From CAVTJX01 sp963735175 (GTDB lineage Bacteria; Electryoneota; RPQS01), in the NCBI GenBank assembly GCA_963735175.1, contig CAVTJX010000003.1:62001-126000 (forward strand): 64,000 nucleotides of DNA, in the 5' to 3' direction. This document shows positions 46,633-53,982 of the stretch, piece by piece. Both the position numbers and the translations under genes were made by a program. The notes under the pieces are model-generated. The model was given only the letters and a program-made list of their open reading frames with translations, was not told the DNA's origin and searched no databases. How positions within the stretch are numbered: position 1 is the stretch's first letter; every line of letters starts with the position of its first letter.

Positions 46633-46669
46633 AGTACTCTAATTCTCGATCGCATTGCAGGAGGCTCCC

Positions 46670-47110
46670 ATGAAACTCGCGGAAATCCTCGATCTAAAAG
46701 GGCGGCAGGTGGTCACGGCTACGCCCGAGGAAACTTTGCAGGACGCCATTCGCCGCCTGAACACCCACAAAATCGGCGCCCTCGCGGTGGTCGACCGCGT
46801 CGGCAAGCTGGTGGGCATTATCAGCGAGCGCGACATCCTGCGCCTCGCCGCCGAAAATCCCTGCAACTTCGCGCAGGAACGGCTGCAAAACCACATGACC
46901 CGCGACCTGATCACCGCTGAGGGCTCAGCTTCCGTCGACGATGCGCTGGCCGTGATGTCCGATAATCGCATCCGCCACCTGCCCGTGCTTAAGGACGGCC
47001 GCCTCGACGGCATGATCTCCCAGGGCGACCTGGTCCGCGCCAAGCTCAACGATGCCCAGCACGAAACCCGCCAACTTACTTACTTTGTGATGGGCAAGTA
47101 CCCCGCCTGA
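46670..47110 (+). CDS. Two-CBS-domain protein
   Basis: ATG 46670 follows GGAGG; 146 residues, intact. Two CBS domains are clear. The first is VVTATPEETLQDAIRRLNTH, KIGALAVVDRVGKLVGIISE and RDILRLAA. The second is LITAEGSASVDDALAVMSDN, RIRHLPVLKDGRLDGMISQG and DLVRAKL. Stand-alone CBS pairs bind adenine nucleotides or SAM and act as energy sensors, usually controlling a partner enzyme. No partner gene adjoins. It is transcribed alone between a promoter (46604) and a terminator (47136). Confidence 0.92.
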   Translation: MKLAEILDLKGRQVVTATPEETLQDAIRRLNTHKIGALAVVDRVGKLVGIISERDILRLAAENPCNFAQERLQNHMTRDLITAEGSASVDDALAVMSDNRIRHLPVLKDGRLDGMISQGDLVRAKLNDAQHETRQLTYFVMGKYPA

Positions 47111-47135
47111 TTGAAACATCTTCCTCCTCTGGTAG

Positions 47136-47163
47136 GGACACGGCTTGCCGTGTCCTTTTTTAT
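47136..47163 (+). terminator. Terminator of the CBS gene
   Basis: GGACACGGC (47136-47144) pairs with GCCGTGTCC (47147-47155), then eight T. The GTAGGGACACGG start resembles the TAGGGGCG repeat head. Confidence 0.85.
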
Positions 47164-47212
47164 GTCGGTTTCCGCCGAGGCCGGTCGTCCGCGACTTGCC
47201 CGGAATCTGTGT

Positions 47213-47348
47213 CGCCGCGCGGGATCTACCCCCGGTGAGAACAACCGCGAGAGCACGACCAGGATCCCGCCGTCCTCGCGACCGCCGCCGCCCCCGCCGT
47301 CCCCGCCGTCCCCGTCGTCGCCGCGCGGGGATTCCGCTCCCCGCGCGT
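47213..47348. repeat. Repeats before the beta-helix gene
   Basis: A variant of the CCCGCCG-ended element (47213-47272, relatives 34228, 56155), a GCC/CCC-rich stretch (47275-47318) and the CGCCGCGCGGGGATTCCGCT palindrome (47318-47348). Confidence 0.65.
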
Positions 47349-47361
47349 TTTGTTATTCCCC

Positions 47362-47390
47362 TTGACAAATCGGGAACTCTGTTGTAGCTT
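47362..47390 (+). promoter_or_regulatory. Possible promoter for the beta-helix gene
   Basis: TTGACA (47362-47367), 17-base spacer, TAGCTT (47385-47390, weak), about 100 bases before ATG 47489. Confidence 0.45.
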
Positions 47391-47488
47391 ATTGCAGTTC
47401 CGATCTTCCTAATCGACCCTGGTATCTTTTATCGACTCCCACCCGTCTGCCTATCCGTCTTTCAGCGTTTTCCTTGCGGAGGTGTCTC

Positions 47489-49357
47489 ATGCGCGGTTCC
47501 TTCTGGCTGGTTCTCATCCTCTTGGCGTGTACTTCTTTGGCGTGTGCCGATACCACGTGGGTGGCGGCGGGCAATGTTTCGGGAACATGGACGGCCACCA
47601 ACAGCCCGTACATGATCCAGGGCCACATCAACGTCCCCACTGATAGCAGTTTGACGATTGGGCCGGGTGTGCGGGTTTACTTTACTGGCCCCTATTCCCT
47701 GCGCGCCGACAGCGCTCAGTTCAGCGCCCTGGGCACCGCCACCGATTCGATCATCTTCACCACCGACACGCTGCTCAACCCGCAGCGCTGGCGCGGCTTT
47801 CACTTACGTTTCATGCGGCCGGATACGATCCAATTCCGCTACTGCGTTGTTGAGAATATGGATGCGGATACGGCGGAGTTCTCGTGGGGCAGTTTCGAAC
47901 GCAGCGACGTGTCTTTTTCGCACTGTGCCATCCGCAACAACCGGAGTGCCCAGTCCGCGTTTACGGTTCTCTTCTCCAACCTGCTCCTCGATTCCTGCAA
48001 TATTCGTGATAACCAGTGCCCGTGGAGTGTCTTTTATATTGCCGGGAATGATATTGACTTCGCGGGGTGTGAGGGCATCGCCAATAGTGGCGGATTGTTC
48101 TGGATCGATCTGGCGGATCGTCTCCGCCTCACCAATTGCCGGTTCAGTGGCAACTCCAGTTCCCGCGGCGGGGTGGGTGTTGCGCTGGCCGACTCGAACG
48201 AGATTTCCGGCTGTGTGTTTGAAGACAACTATGCCTCGTGGGACGGTGGCGCGCTTGCCTTTTCGCAATTTACCGCAAGCCTCATCGAAAACTGTCGCTT
48301 CTTCGGCAATTGGACATCCGGTTTCGGTGGCGCCCTCAGTTTCTATGGTGGCACGGCGACGATTCACGACTGCGAGTTTGCTCACGATTCTGCTGCCTAT
48401 GGCGGTGCAATAGGTTCTACCGAGATTGAATTTACGGCACGCCTGCGAGTCGAACGCTGCCGCTTCACCTCTAATCAGGCCACGACTATCGGCGGTGTTT
48501 ACGCCGGGGGGGCGATGACCACCTGGACCCAGTGCGTGTTCGACAGCAACGCCGCGCCGCGCAGCGGTGTTATCGACGCGTACTTCGGTTCAGCAGCGAT
48601 CGATCACTGTACCTTTGTGGCGAACCATGCCGCCGATTCCAGCGCGATTGTATCGTGGTATTCCGAGTATGCGCAGATGGGACCGTGGTCGTCGCTTCGC
48701 AACAGCATTTGTGCGTTCAACACCGGTGGGCCGGTAATGAAGGCGGATCTGTATTATGCCGACAGCCTGGGCCACAGTATTCCCGGCGACAGCCTGCATC
48801 ATAATCTATTCTTCGGAAATACCGGCGGGAATTTCTCGCAAGGCTCTCTGGGATTAGATTCCAATCTCACCGTCAACGCCAACGGCGATTCCTGCGACGC
48901 GTTCCATAACCTCTACCTCGATCCGCGCTTTGTCGATCTCGCCGCCGGAGATTATCATCTGCTCGATTCCTCGCCCTGCATCGATGCCGGCGATCCCGCC
49001 TCACCGCCGGATTCCGACGGCACCGTGGCCGACATCGGAGCCTTCAGTTCGCCTTACCTGCCGGATGCCGTGGACGATCCGCTCATCCTTCAGCCTTCCG
49101 CCTTCATCCTTTCCGCCTATCCCAATCCCTTCAACGCGACCACGGTTCTGTCCTATGACATTCCGCAAGCCGCGTCCGTCACGCTGAAGCTCTACAATCT
49201 CCTCGGCGAGGAAGTCGCCATGCTGGTCAACAGCACAATCCAACCGGGCCGCTACCGCACGAGATGGAACGCGGCGGAATTCTCCTCCGGCACCTATCTC
49301 GCCGTCCTGCAAACCGGCGATCACCGCTTCGTTCAGAAACTGCTTCTGCTTAAATAA
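47489..49357 (+). CDS. Secreted parallel beta-helix protein with T9SS-type sorting domain
   Basis: Start at ATG 47489 (MRGSFWLVLILLACTSLACA), after GGAGG; 622 residues, intact. Right-handed beta-helix repeats are visible: IEFRYCVVENMDADTAEFSW, ISGCVFEDNYASWDGGALAF, IENCRFFGNWTSGFGGALSF, IHDCEFAHDSAAYGGAIGS and LRVERCRFTSNQATTIGGVY. This fold is common to pectate-lyase-like and adhesin proteins. The C-terminus has SAYPNPFNATTVLSYDI, YNLLGEEVAMLV and GTYLAVLQTGD, the NPFN domain. The linker before it (ILQPSAFIL) is encoded by an ATGAAGG-type repeat read in the opposite sense. Substrate unknown. Confidence 0.85.
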   Translation: MRGSFWLVLILLACTSLACADTTWVAAGNVSGTWTATNSPYMIQGHINVPTDSSLTIGPGVRVYFTGPYSLRADSAQFSALGTATDSIIFTTDTLLNPQRWRGFHLRFMRPDTIQFRYCVVENMDADTAEFSWGSFERSDVSFSHCAIRNNRSAQSAFTVLFSNLLLDSCNIRDNQCPWSVFYIAGNDIDFAGCEGIANSGGLFWIDLADRLRLTNCRFSGNSSSRGGVGVALADSNEISGCVFEDNYASWDGGALAFSQFTASLIENCRFFGNWTSGFGGALSFYGGTATIHDCEFAHDSAAYGGAIGSTEIEFTARLRVERCRFTSNQATTIGGVYAGGAMTTWTQCVFDSNAAPRSGVIDAYFGSAAIDHCTFVANHAADSSAIVSWYSEYAQMGPWSSLRNSICAFNTGGPVMKADLYYADSLGHSIPGDSLHHNLFFGNTGGNFSQGSLGLDSNLTVNANGDSCDAFHNLYLDPRFVDLAAGDYHLLDSSPCIDAGDPASPPDSDGTVADIGAFSSPYLPDAVDDPLILQPSAFILSAYPNPFNATTVLSYDIPQAASVTLKLYNLLGEEVAMLVNSTIQPGRYRTRWNAAEFSSGTYLAVLQTGDHRFVQKLLLLK

Positions 49358-49377
49358 CCAGGACTCCGGACGTCCGT

Positions 49378-49410
49378 CTTTCAGTGTTTCAGCGTTTCAG
49401 CGTTTACTTC
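49378..49410. repeat. TTTCAGTG/TTTCAGCG tract before the MFS gene
   Basis: Four or so TTTCAG units directly before ATG 49412; similar tracts lie at 34306-34342 (before GNAT) and about 47457-47470 (before the beta-helix gene). Confidence 0.6.
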
Positions 49411-49411
49411 G

Positions 49412-50623
49412 ATGCCCGCACCTTCCCCTGCTTCAGACCGCTTTAAAAATGTCATCCGCCTCGGCTGGGTGAGCGGCCTCACCGATGTCTCGAGCGAGAT
49501 GCTCTACGCGGTCACGCCGCTGTTTCTCACGCAGGTGCTGAAAGTCTCGATGAGCACTCTCGGCATCATCGAGGGTCTCGCCGAAGGCACGGCCAGTGTG
49601 CTCAAGGGCGTCAGCGGCTGGCACTCTGACCGGCTCCGCCGCCGCAAGGCGTATGTACTCGCGGGCTATTCGCTCTCAGCCCTCGCCAAGCCGCTCATCG
49701 CCATTGCCGTCGGTTGGCCGGCGGTGCTCGCCGCGCGCGTTATGGACCGTTTCGGCAAGGGCGTGCGCACCACGGCCCGCGACGCGCTCATCGCCGATTC
49801 CACGCCGCCCGAATTGCATGGCCGCGCCTTTGGCTTGCATCGCGCCATGGACACCGCCGGGGCTCTCGTTGGCGTTGCCATCTCGCTGGTGCTGCTCTGG
49901 ATTTTGAAAAGCCGCACGCCGGAAGCGAACGCGTATCGCCTGTTGTACTGGATCGCCTTTCTGCCCGCGCTCATCGGCGTGCTGCTGATCTTCTGGGTGC
50001 GCGAGATCAAACCGCAGCTTTCGCCGCATCCCCGCCGCCCCCTCGATCTGCATTTCGGCGCGCGTTTCTACGCCTTGCTTGCGCTCTTCTCCGTGTTTAC
50101 GCTCGGCCTCTCCAGCGACGCCTTCCTGCTCTTGCGCGCCAAGCAGGCAGGGTGGAGCGCCGAGGCGGTGATCGGCGCGTATCTCTGTTACAATGCCAGC
50201 TACGCGCTGCTCTCCTATCCCATCGGTCACCTTGCCGACCGCATCCGCAAAGAGACCCTGCTCGCCCTCGGGCTGCTCGTTTATGCGTTCGTCTACTTCG
50301 GCTTCGCGGTGCTACCCGCGCCGTGGATGGTCTGGCCGCTGTTCCTGATCTATGGTGTTTACATTGCGCTCACCGAAGGCGTCAGCAAAGCACTCATTGC
50401 CAACCTCGTCCCCTCGCCCTCGCGCGGCACGGCCCTCGGCCTCTTTTACACCGTGACCGGGCTGCTCACCGTCATCGCCAGCGTCGCGGCGGGCTGGCTC
50501 TGGGACCACGTCAGCATCGCCGCCCCCTTCTACCTCGGCGCGTCCATGGCACTACTCGGCGCGCTCGGCTTCTTTATCTGGGGCTACGTAAACGATGAAC
50601 GAGGAATGAAGAATGAAGAATGA
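49412..50623 (+). CDS. Major facilitator superfamily transporter
   Basis: ATG 49412, 403 residues, intact. Twelve hydrophobic segments are visible. The loop between helices 2 and 3 reads GWHSDRLRRRKAYVLAGY, and the family-typical DRFGKGVRTTARDALIADS and HGRAFGLHRAMDTAGALVG follow. A second-half copy of the loop motif is YPIGHLADRIRKETLLALG. This subtype is common in FCB and related bacteria; the substrate is not known. The C-terminus NDERGMKNEE comes from an ATGAAGA repeat (50596-50628), which also gives the stop. No ribosome site is clear because the start is preceded by a TTTCAG tract. Confidence 0.88.
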   Translation: MPAPSPASDRFKNVIRLGWVSGLTDVSSEMLYAVTPLFLTQVLKVSMSTLGIIEGLAEGTASVLKGVSGWHSDRLRRRKAYVLAGYSLSALAKPLIAIAVGWPAVLAARVMDRFGKGVRTTARDALIADSTPPELHGRAFGLHRAMDTAGALVGVAISLVLLWILKSRTPEANAYRLLYWIAFLPALIGVLLIFWVREIKPQLSPHPRRPLDLHFGARFYALLALFSVFTLGLSSDAFLLLRAKQAGWSAEAVIGAYLCYNASYALLSYPIGHLADRIRKETLLALGLLVYAFVYFGFAVLPAPWMVWPLFLIYGVYIALTEGVSKALIANLVPSPSRGTALGLFYTVTGLLTVIASVAAGWLWDHVSIAAPFYLGASMALLGALGFFIWGYVNDERGMKNEE

Positions 50624-50824
50624 AGAATGCCCCGCCATGTTCCGGCCGAGCCGGGTTGGGCATGATACTGGACAATCGTCTGTGCGATAACAAAAACCCG
50701 GCCGGAATCTGCACGCCCTACCGCCAAAACCGCCGCCAGCCCCGCGCTTGCCTTCTACATCGCACTTTCGTATCTTAACGCTTTAGAATGTTCTTTATTC
50801 GGATTTCGGATTTTGGATTTTCAC

Positions 50825-51295
50825 ATGTCTTCTTTCTGGCTTGAACTCCCGTCCCCCGTGGGCAAGCTGGTGCTGCACGCCACAGACACCGCCCTCACCC
50901 GCCTCGATAATCACCACACCGGTTCGCATCCGTCCGGCAAGCCGCACCCCAACGCGATCCTCGAACAGGCCGCGCGTGAGCTGACCGAATACTTCGCCGG
51001 AACCCGCAAAAAGTTCACGGTAACGCTGGCGCCGCAGGGCACGGATTTTCAGATGCGCGTCTGGCAGGCGATGCGCAAGATCCCCTTCGGCCACACGATG
51101 AGCTATGGCCAACTCGCCGCAGTCGTTGGCAGCCCGGCTGCATCCCGCGCCGTGGGCGCGGCCTGCGGCCGCAACCCGCTCATGATCCTCATTCCCTGCC
51201 ACCGCGTGCTTGCTTCCGATGGCAGCCTCCACGGTTTCGGCGGCGGCCTGCCGATGAAAGAATTCCTGCTTAAGCTCGAAGGCGTGTTGCTCTGA
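50825..51295 (+). CDS. ogt: Methylated-DNA--protein-cysteine methyltransferase
   Basis: ATG 50825, 156 residues, intact. The active-site cysteine is in LIPCHRVLASDG. The helix-turn-helix DNA-binding part reads MRVWQAMRKIPFGHTMSYGQL and AASRAVGAACGRNPLMIL, and the end is GFGGGLPMKEFLLKLEG. It transfers O6-alkyl groups from guanine to its own Cys, a one-use repair protein. The upstream gap 50624-50824 holds a GGCCGAGCCGGG/ACCCGGCCGG inverted pair and an ATTTCGGATTTTGGATTT tract, but no gene. Confidence 0.93.
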   Translation: MSSFWLELPSPVGKLVLHATDTALTRLDNHHTGSHPSGKPHPNAILEQAARELTEYFAGTRKKFTVTLAPQGTDFQMRVWQAMRKIPFGHTMSYGQLAAVVGSPAASRAVGAACGRNPLMILIPCHRVLASDGSLHGFGGGLPMKEFLLKLEGVLL

Positions 51296-51315
51296 ATCCG
51301 CATTATGCCTCATAC

Positions 51316-51343
51316 AAAAGCCCGCAGTCATCTGCGGGCTTTT
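51316..51343. terminator. Bidirectional hairpin terminator
   Basis: AAAAGCCCGCAG (51316-51327) pairs with CTGCGGGCTTTT (51332-51343) over TCAT. It ends the ogt transcript and can also serve the minus-strand barrel gene. Confidence 0.88.
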
Positions 51344-51358
51344 ATGTTGCAATCTGCG

Positions 51359-51386
51359 GTAGGGGCGGGTCTAAGACCCGCCCTTT
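51359..51386. repeat. GTAGGGGCGGGTC...GACCCGCCC hairpin
   Basis: GTAGGGGCGGGTCTAAGACC then CGCCCTTTT. Same head as the RAYT REPs. The T run suggests it can also work as a terminator on the plus strand. Confidence 0.75.
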
Positions 51387-51392
51387 TGTCGT

Positions 51393-51995
51393 TTAGATCT
51401 TCAGGAAATTGTACCCGACAAGCAACAGGATCCCGTTCGTGCGCGTCTTGATATCGCTGCGTGCCGTGTTCAAATTGACCATGCCAAAGTTGTAGCGCGC
51501 GTCCAGCGTGAGGTCGTTTGCCCCCACCGGCAGAATCACTCCGCCGCCGACGTTGATGCTGAAGTTGTTGTCGCGCCACTGGTCCGTAATCGAACGCTTG
51601 ATGCCGCCGAAGTCACTCTTCGCCGCCGTGGTGAGGCTGAACTCCGGCCCGATCTGTAAAAACGGCAACACCCGCGGCAACGGAAAGCGCAGCACCAGGA
51701 ACGGCGCCAGCACCGCCTCGGATAAGTTCAACCGGCCATCCTGACCGCTTGCCGAAAACTTCACATCCTTCTGCACATACAACAGGTCCGTGCGGATCGA
51801 CAGCGTCGGCAGAACCGCCACATCCAATGCCCCGCCGATCGTAAATCCCGGTGTACGGGTGTAGCTGATGCTGTCCCCGTCCGTCGAGATGCTGGCGAGG
51901 TTAATACCCCCCTTGATCCCCACACGCACGAATGCGAAAGCGTTGGCCTGGAGCAGGAAAATTCCCACCAGTGCAAAGTAAATAGACCGTTTCAT
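51393..51995 (-). CDS. Small outer-membrane beta-barrel protein (PorT-like)
   Basis: Start at ATG 51995 (MKRSIYFALVGIFLLQANAF) after GAGGAG; 200 residues, intact. After the signal peptide come alternating strands: VRVGIKGGINLASISTD, GFTIGGALDVAVLPTLSIRT, DLLYVQKDVKFSAS, APFLVLRFPLPRVLPFLQIG, PEFSLTTAA, NFSINVGGGVILPVG and LDARYNFGMVNLN, ending in LLLVGYNFLKI. This matches the outer-membrane protein beta-barrel family found in PorT and relatives. Eight strands are expected. Function unknown. Confidence 0.82.
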   Translation of the reverse strand: MKRSIYFALVGIFLLQANAFAFVRVGIKGGINLASISTDGDSISYTRTPGFTIGGALDVAVLPTLSIRTDLLYVQKDVKFSASGQDGRLNLSEAVLAPFLVLRFPLPRVLPFLQIGPEFSLTTAAKSDFGGIKRSITDQWRDNNFSINVGGGVILPVGANDLTLDARYNFGMVNLNTARSDIKTRTNGILLLVGYNFLKI

Positions 51996-52507
51996 GGATC
52001 TCCTCATTTTCGCGGCCCTTGAGGCGGATTTTCCCGGCTATGATGCCGAACCGCTAAGCCGCACCCGTACAGGAGGTTAACGAAAGCGCTGAAAAATTAG
52101 TTCCGCTCTTGAAAGTTGCCTCATCTTGTCATGAAGATCTCAAGATCGAATGGAGTGAATTTTGCTGCGGAAAGGGCTTATACATGCCGAAAGCCGTCCG
52201 TCGACTCCCGGATGCGTTCAGCCACGGCAAGTGCTATGAATAATTCTAAGCGATTGATATAGGATAGTTTTTGTATAGTTAGGTGCATTCCTCTCGAATT
52301 CTACTGAATTTCCGGACTTAGCAAAAGAATCCAACATAATCAATAGATTACGGGCATCACACAAAAGACGACTCGTGCGTGTTATGACAGCCCGATCTTG
52401 TATTCTTGTGAACAAATTCATAAATTGATTATCACATCCTAAGACCATCAATTCCCTTTAACACACCGAGGATCTGCCTCGATGTGCCTAACCAGAAAGG
52501 TCTGATC
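51996..52507. other. AT-rich gap between divergent barrel and cytochrome genes
   Basis: No gene is supported in these 512 bases, though a 77-codon frame exists on the minus strand. The stretch 52090-52440 is AT-rich and probably holds the promoters of both divergent genes. No clear -35/-10 pair was seen. No known repeat copies were recognised here. Confidence 0.5.
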
Positions 52508-53887
52508 ATGCAGAGCGGTAAGCTCATCGTCTCCGTCCTGATTGCCCTGTTTCTCGCCGCCGGCCTCCTGCTTGTGGGCTGCGAAGGCGAGGCCGGCCCC
52601 GCCGGCGCGCAGGGTCCCCAGGGACCCCAGGGTCCCACCGGCCCCACCGGCCCCGGATTCGCCGCCGGCTTTATGGGTAACAACGAGGCCACCTGCGGCC
52701 ATTGTCACTCCAGCGTGACCGCCGCGTGGCTGGAAACCGGCCATGCCAATGCCTATGTCTCGCTGGCCGCCTCCGACACCAACAATTACTGTCTGCAGTG
52801 CCACACCACCGGCTTTGACGACACGTATGACCACAGCGGTGTGTTGCTCACTACCGGTACCGACAGCACCGGCTATGACAACCTGCGCACCGCGGGCCTC
52901 ACCGGCGTGCAGTGCGAATCCTGCCACGGCGCAATGGGCGGTAATCCCGCTTCGCATGCCCCGCAGATTGCCGCCGCCATGAGCGGCGCGACCTGCGCCA
53001 ACTGCCATGAGCAAGGCGAAGAAACCGCCGAGTCCGGCCACGGCACCGCTATCGCCACCGCCGGCGGTATCGAAGCCTTCCTCGACGAGTTCGGTGGTTC
53101 GAACTGTCAGGTGTGCCACGTTTCCGAAGGCTTCATCAAGGCTAAGGACACCGATTACGCCGGTGCCGACGTCGCCATGACCAATGGCATCAACTGCGCG
53201 ACCTGCCACGATCCGCACGAAGACGCCAACGCCGCTCAGCTCCGCACGCTGGCCGACGCCACCAGTCCCTATTCTGCTATCGCCACCACCGGCTATACGA
53301 TCACCGGCCTCGGCATCGGCCAGGCGTGTGCCCAGTGCCACCATGCGCGCCGCAGCGAATCGCAGATCAACGGCCAGCTCACCAACGGCAGCGCCCACCC
53401 CGGCCCGCACGAGAGCCCGCAGACGGATATGTACATGGGCCAGGGCAGCTGGGAAATCGCCGACCTCACCTACGAGCGCCGCGACGAGCGCGTGCACCAG
53501 AACGTGACCACCATGGCCGACGCTTGCGTCTCCTGTCATATGTACACCGTGGCCCGCGCCCCCGGCGTCACCCCGGAGTTCGGTCACACGTTTGAACCCG
53601 ATACGCGCAAGTGCGCTGCTTGCCACGATGTGACCAACGGCCTCGACATCAACAGCATCCAGACCGAAACCGAAGATCTGTTGACGCAGCTCGCCGCGTT
53701 ACTGCCGCATGACACCACCGGCGCGGTGATGTCCGCGATGGATACACTCAGTTGGACGCGCGAGCAGCGCGAAGCCGGTTACGCCTATATGTTCGTCGAA
53801 GCCGACGGCAGCAAGGGCGTGCACAATCCCGTCTACTCGCGCTCGCTTCTGGAAAACGCGATCAGCTACCTGACGCCGACTCCCTAA
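52508..53887 (+). CDS. Nine-haem cytochrome c lipoprotein with collagen-like stalk
   Basis: Start at ATG 52508 (MQSGKLIVSVLIALFLAAGL); 459 residues, intact. A lipobox LLLVGCEGE is followed directly by a Gly-X-Y run of about eight triplets (GPAGAQGPQGPQGPTGPTGP), a collagen-like stalk. Nine CxxCH haem sites follow in order: CGHCH, CLQCH, CESCH, CANCH, CQVCH, CATCH, CAQCH, CVSCH and CAACH. Additional His residues (HANAY, HEDANA, HQNVTT) could be distal ligands. It is therefore likely a membrane-anchored electron carrier on the periplasmic side or at the outer surface, for anaerobic or extracellular electron flow. Neighbours do not include other cytochromes or a porin-cytochrome partner. Function inferred. 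Confidence 0.9.
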   Translation: MQSGKLIVSVLIALFLAAGLLLVGCEGEAGPAGAQGPQGPQGPTGPTGPGFAAGFMGNNEATCGHCHSSVTAAWLETGHANAYVSLAASDTNNYCLQCHTTGFDDTYDHSGVLLTTGTDSTGYDNLRTAGLTGVQCESCHGAMGGNPASHAPQIAAAMSGATCANCHEQGEETAESGHGTAIATAGGIEAFLDEFGGSNCQVCHVSEGFIKAKDTDYAGADVAMTNGINCATCHDPHEDANAAQLRTLADATSPYSAIATTGYTITGLGIGQACAQCHHARRSESQINGQLTNGSAHPGPHESPQTDMYMGQGSWEIADLTYERRDERVHQNVTTMADACVSCHMYTVARAPGVTPEFGHTFEPDTRKCAACHDVTNGLDINSIQTETEDLLTQLAALLPHDTTGAVMSAMDTLSWTREQREAGYAYMFVEADGSKGVHNPVYSRSLLENAISYLTPTP

Positions 53888-53912
53888 ACCGTCAGCGACG
53901 CACCTGTCCACG

Positions 53913-53945
53913 ACAGCGGGACCCCCAATCCGGGGGTCCCGCTGT
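53913..53945 (+). terminator. Terminator of the cytochrome gene
   Basis: ACAGCGGGACCCCC (53913-53926) pairs with GGGGGTCCCGCTGT (53932-53945), followed by TCTCT. It lies 26 bases after the stop and could end the minus-strand gene at 53983 too. Confidence 0.75.
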
Positions 53946-53982
53946 TCTCTATGATATCGGCGCCAGCGCTACGGATCAAGCG

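Noticed and set aside
47275..47318. GCCGCCCCC-rich run as a trinucleotide-repeat feature
   Set aside because: Short and irregular, consistent with high-GC spacer between two known repeat copies.
52218..52451. 77-codon minus-strand frame in the AT-rich gap
   Set aside because: No ribosome site, no recognisable motif, and no similarity that I can name. It could be a small gene, but nothing supports it.
52448..53626. 392-codon minus-strand frame over the cytochrome
   Set aside because: Antisense of CxxCH-coding DNA; Gly/Val/Ala-rich filler with no ribosome site.
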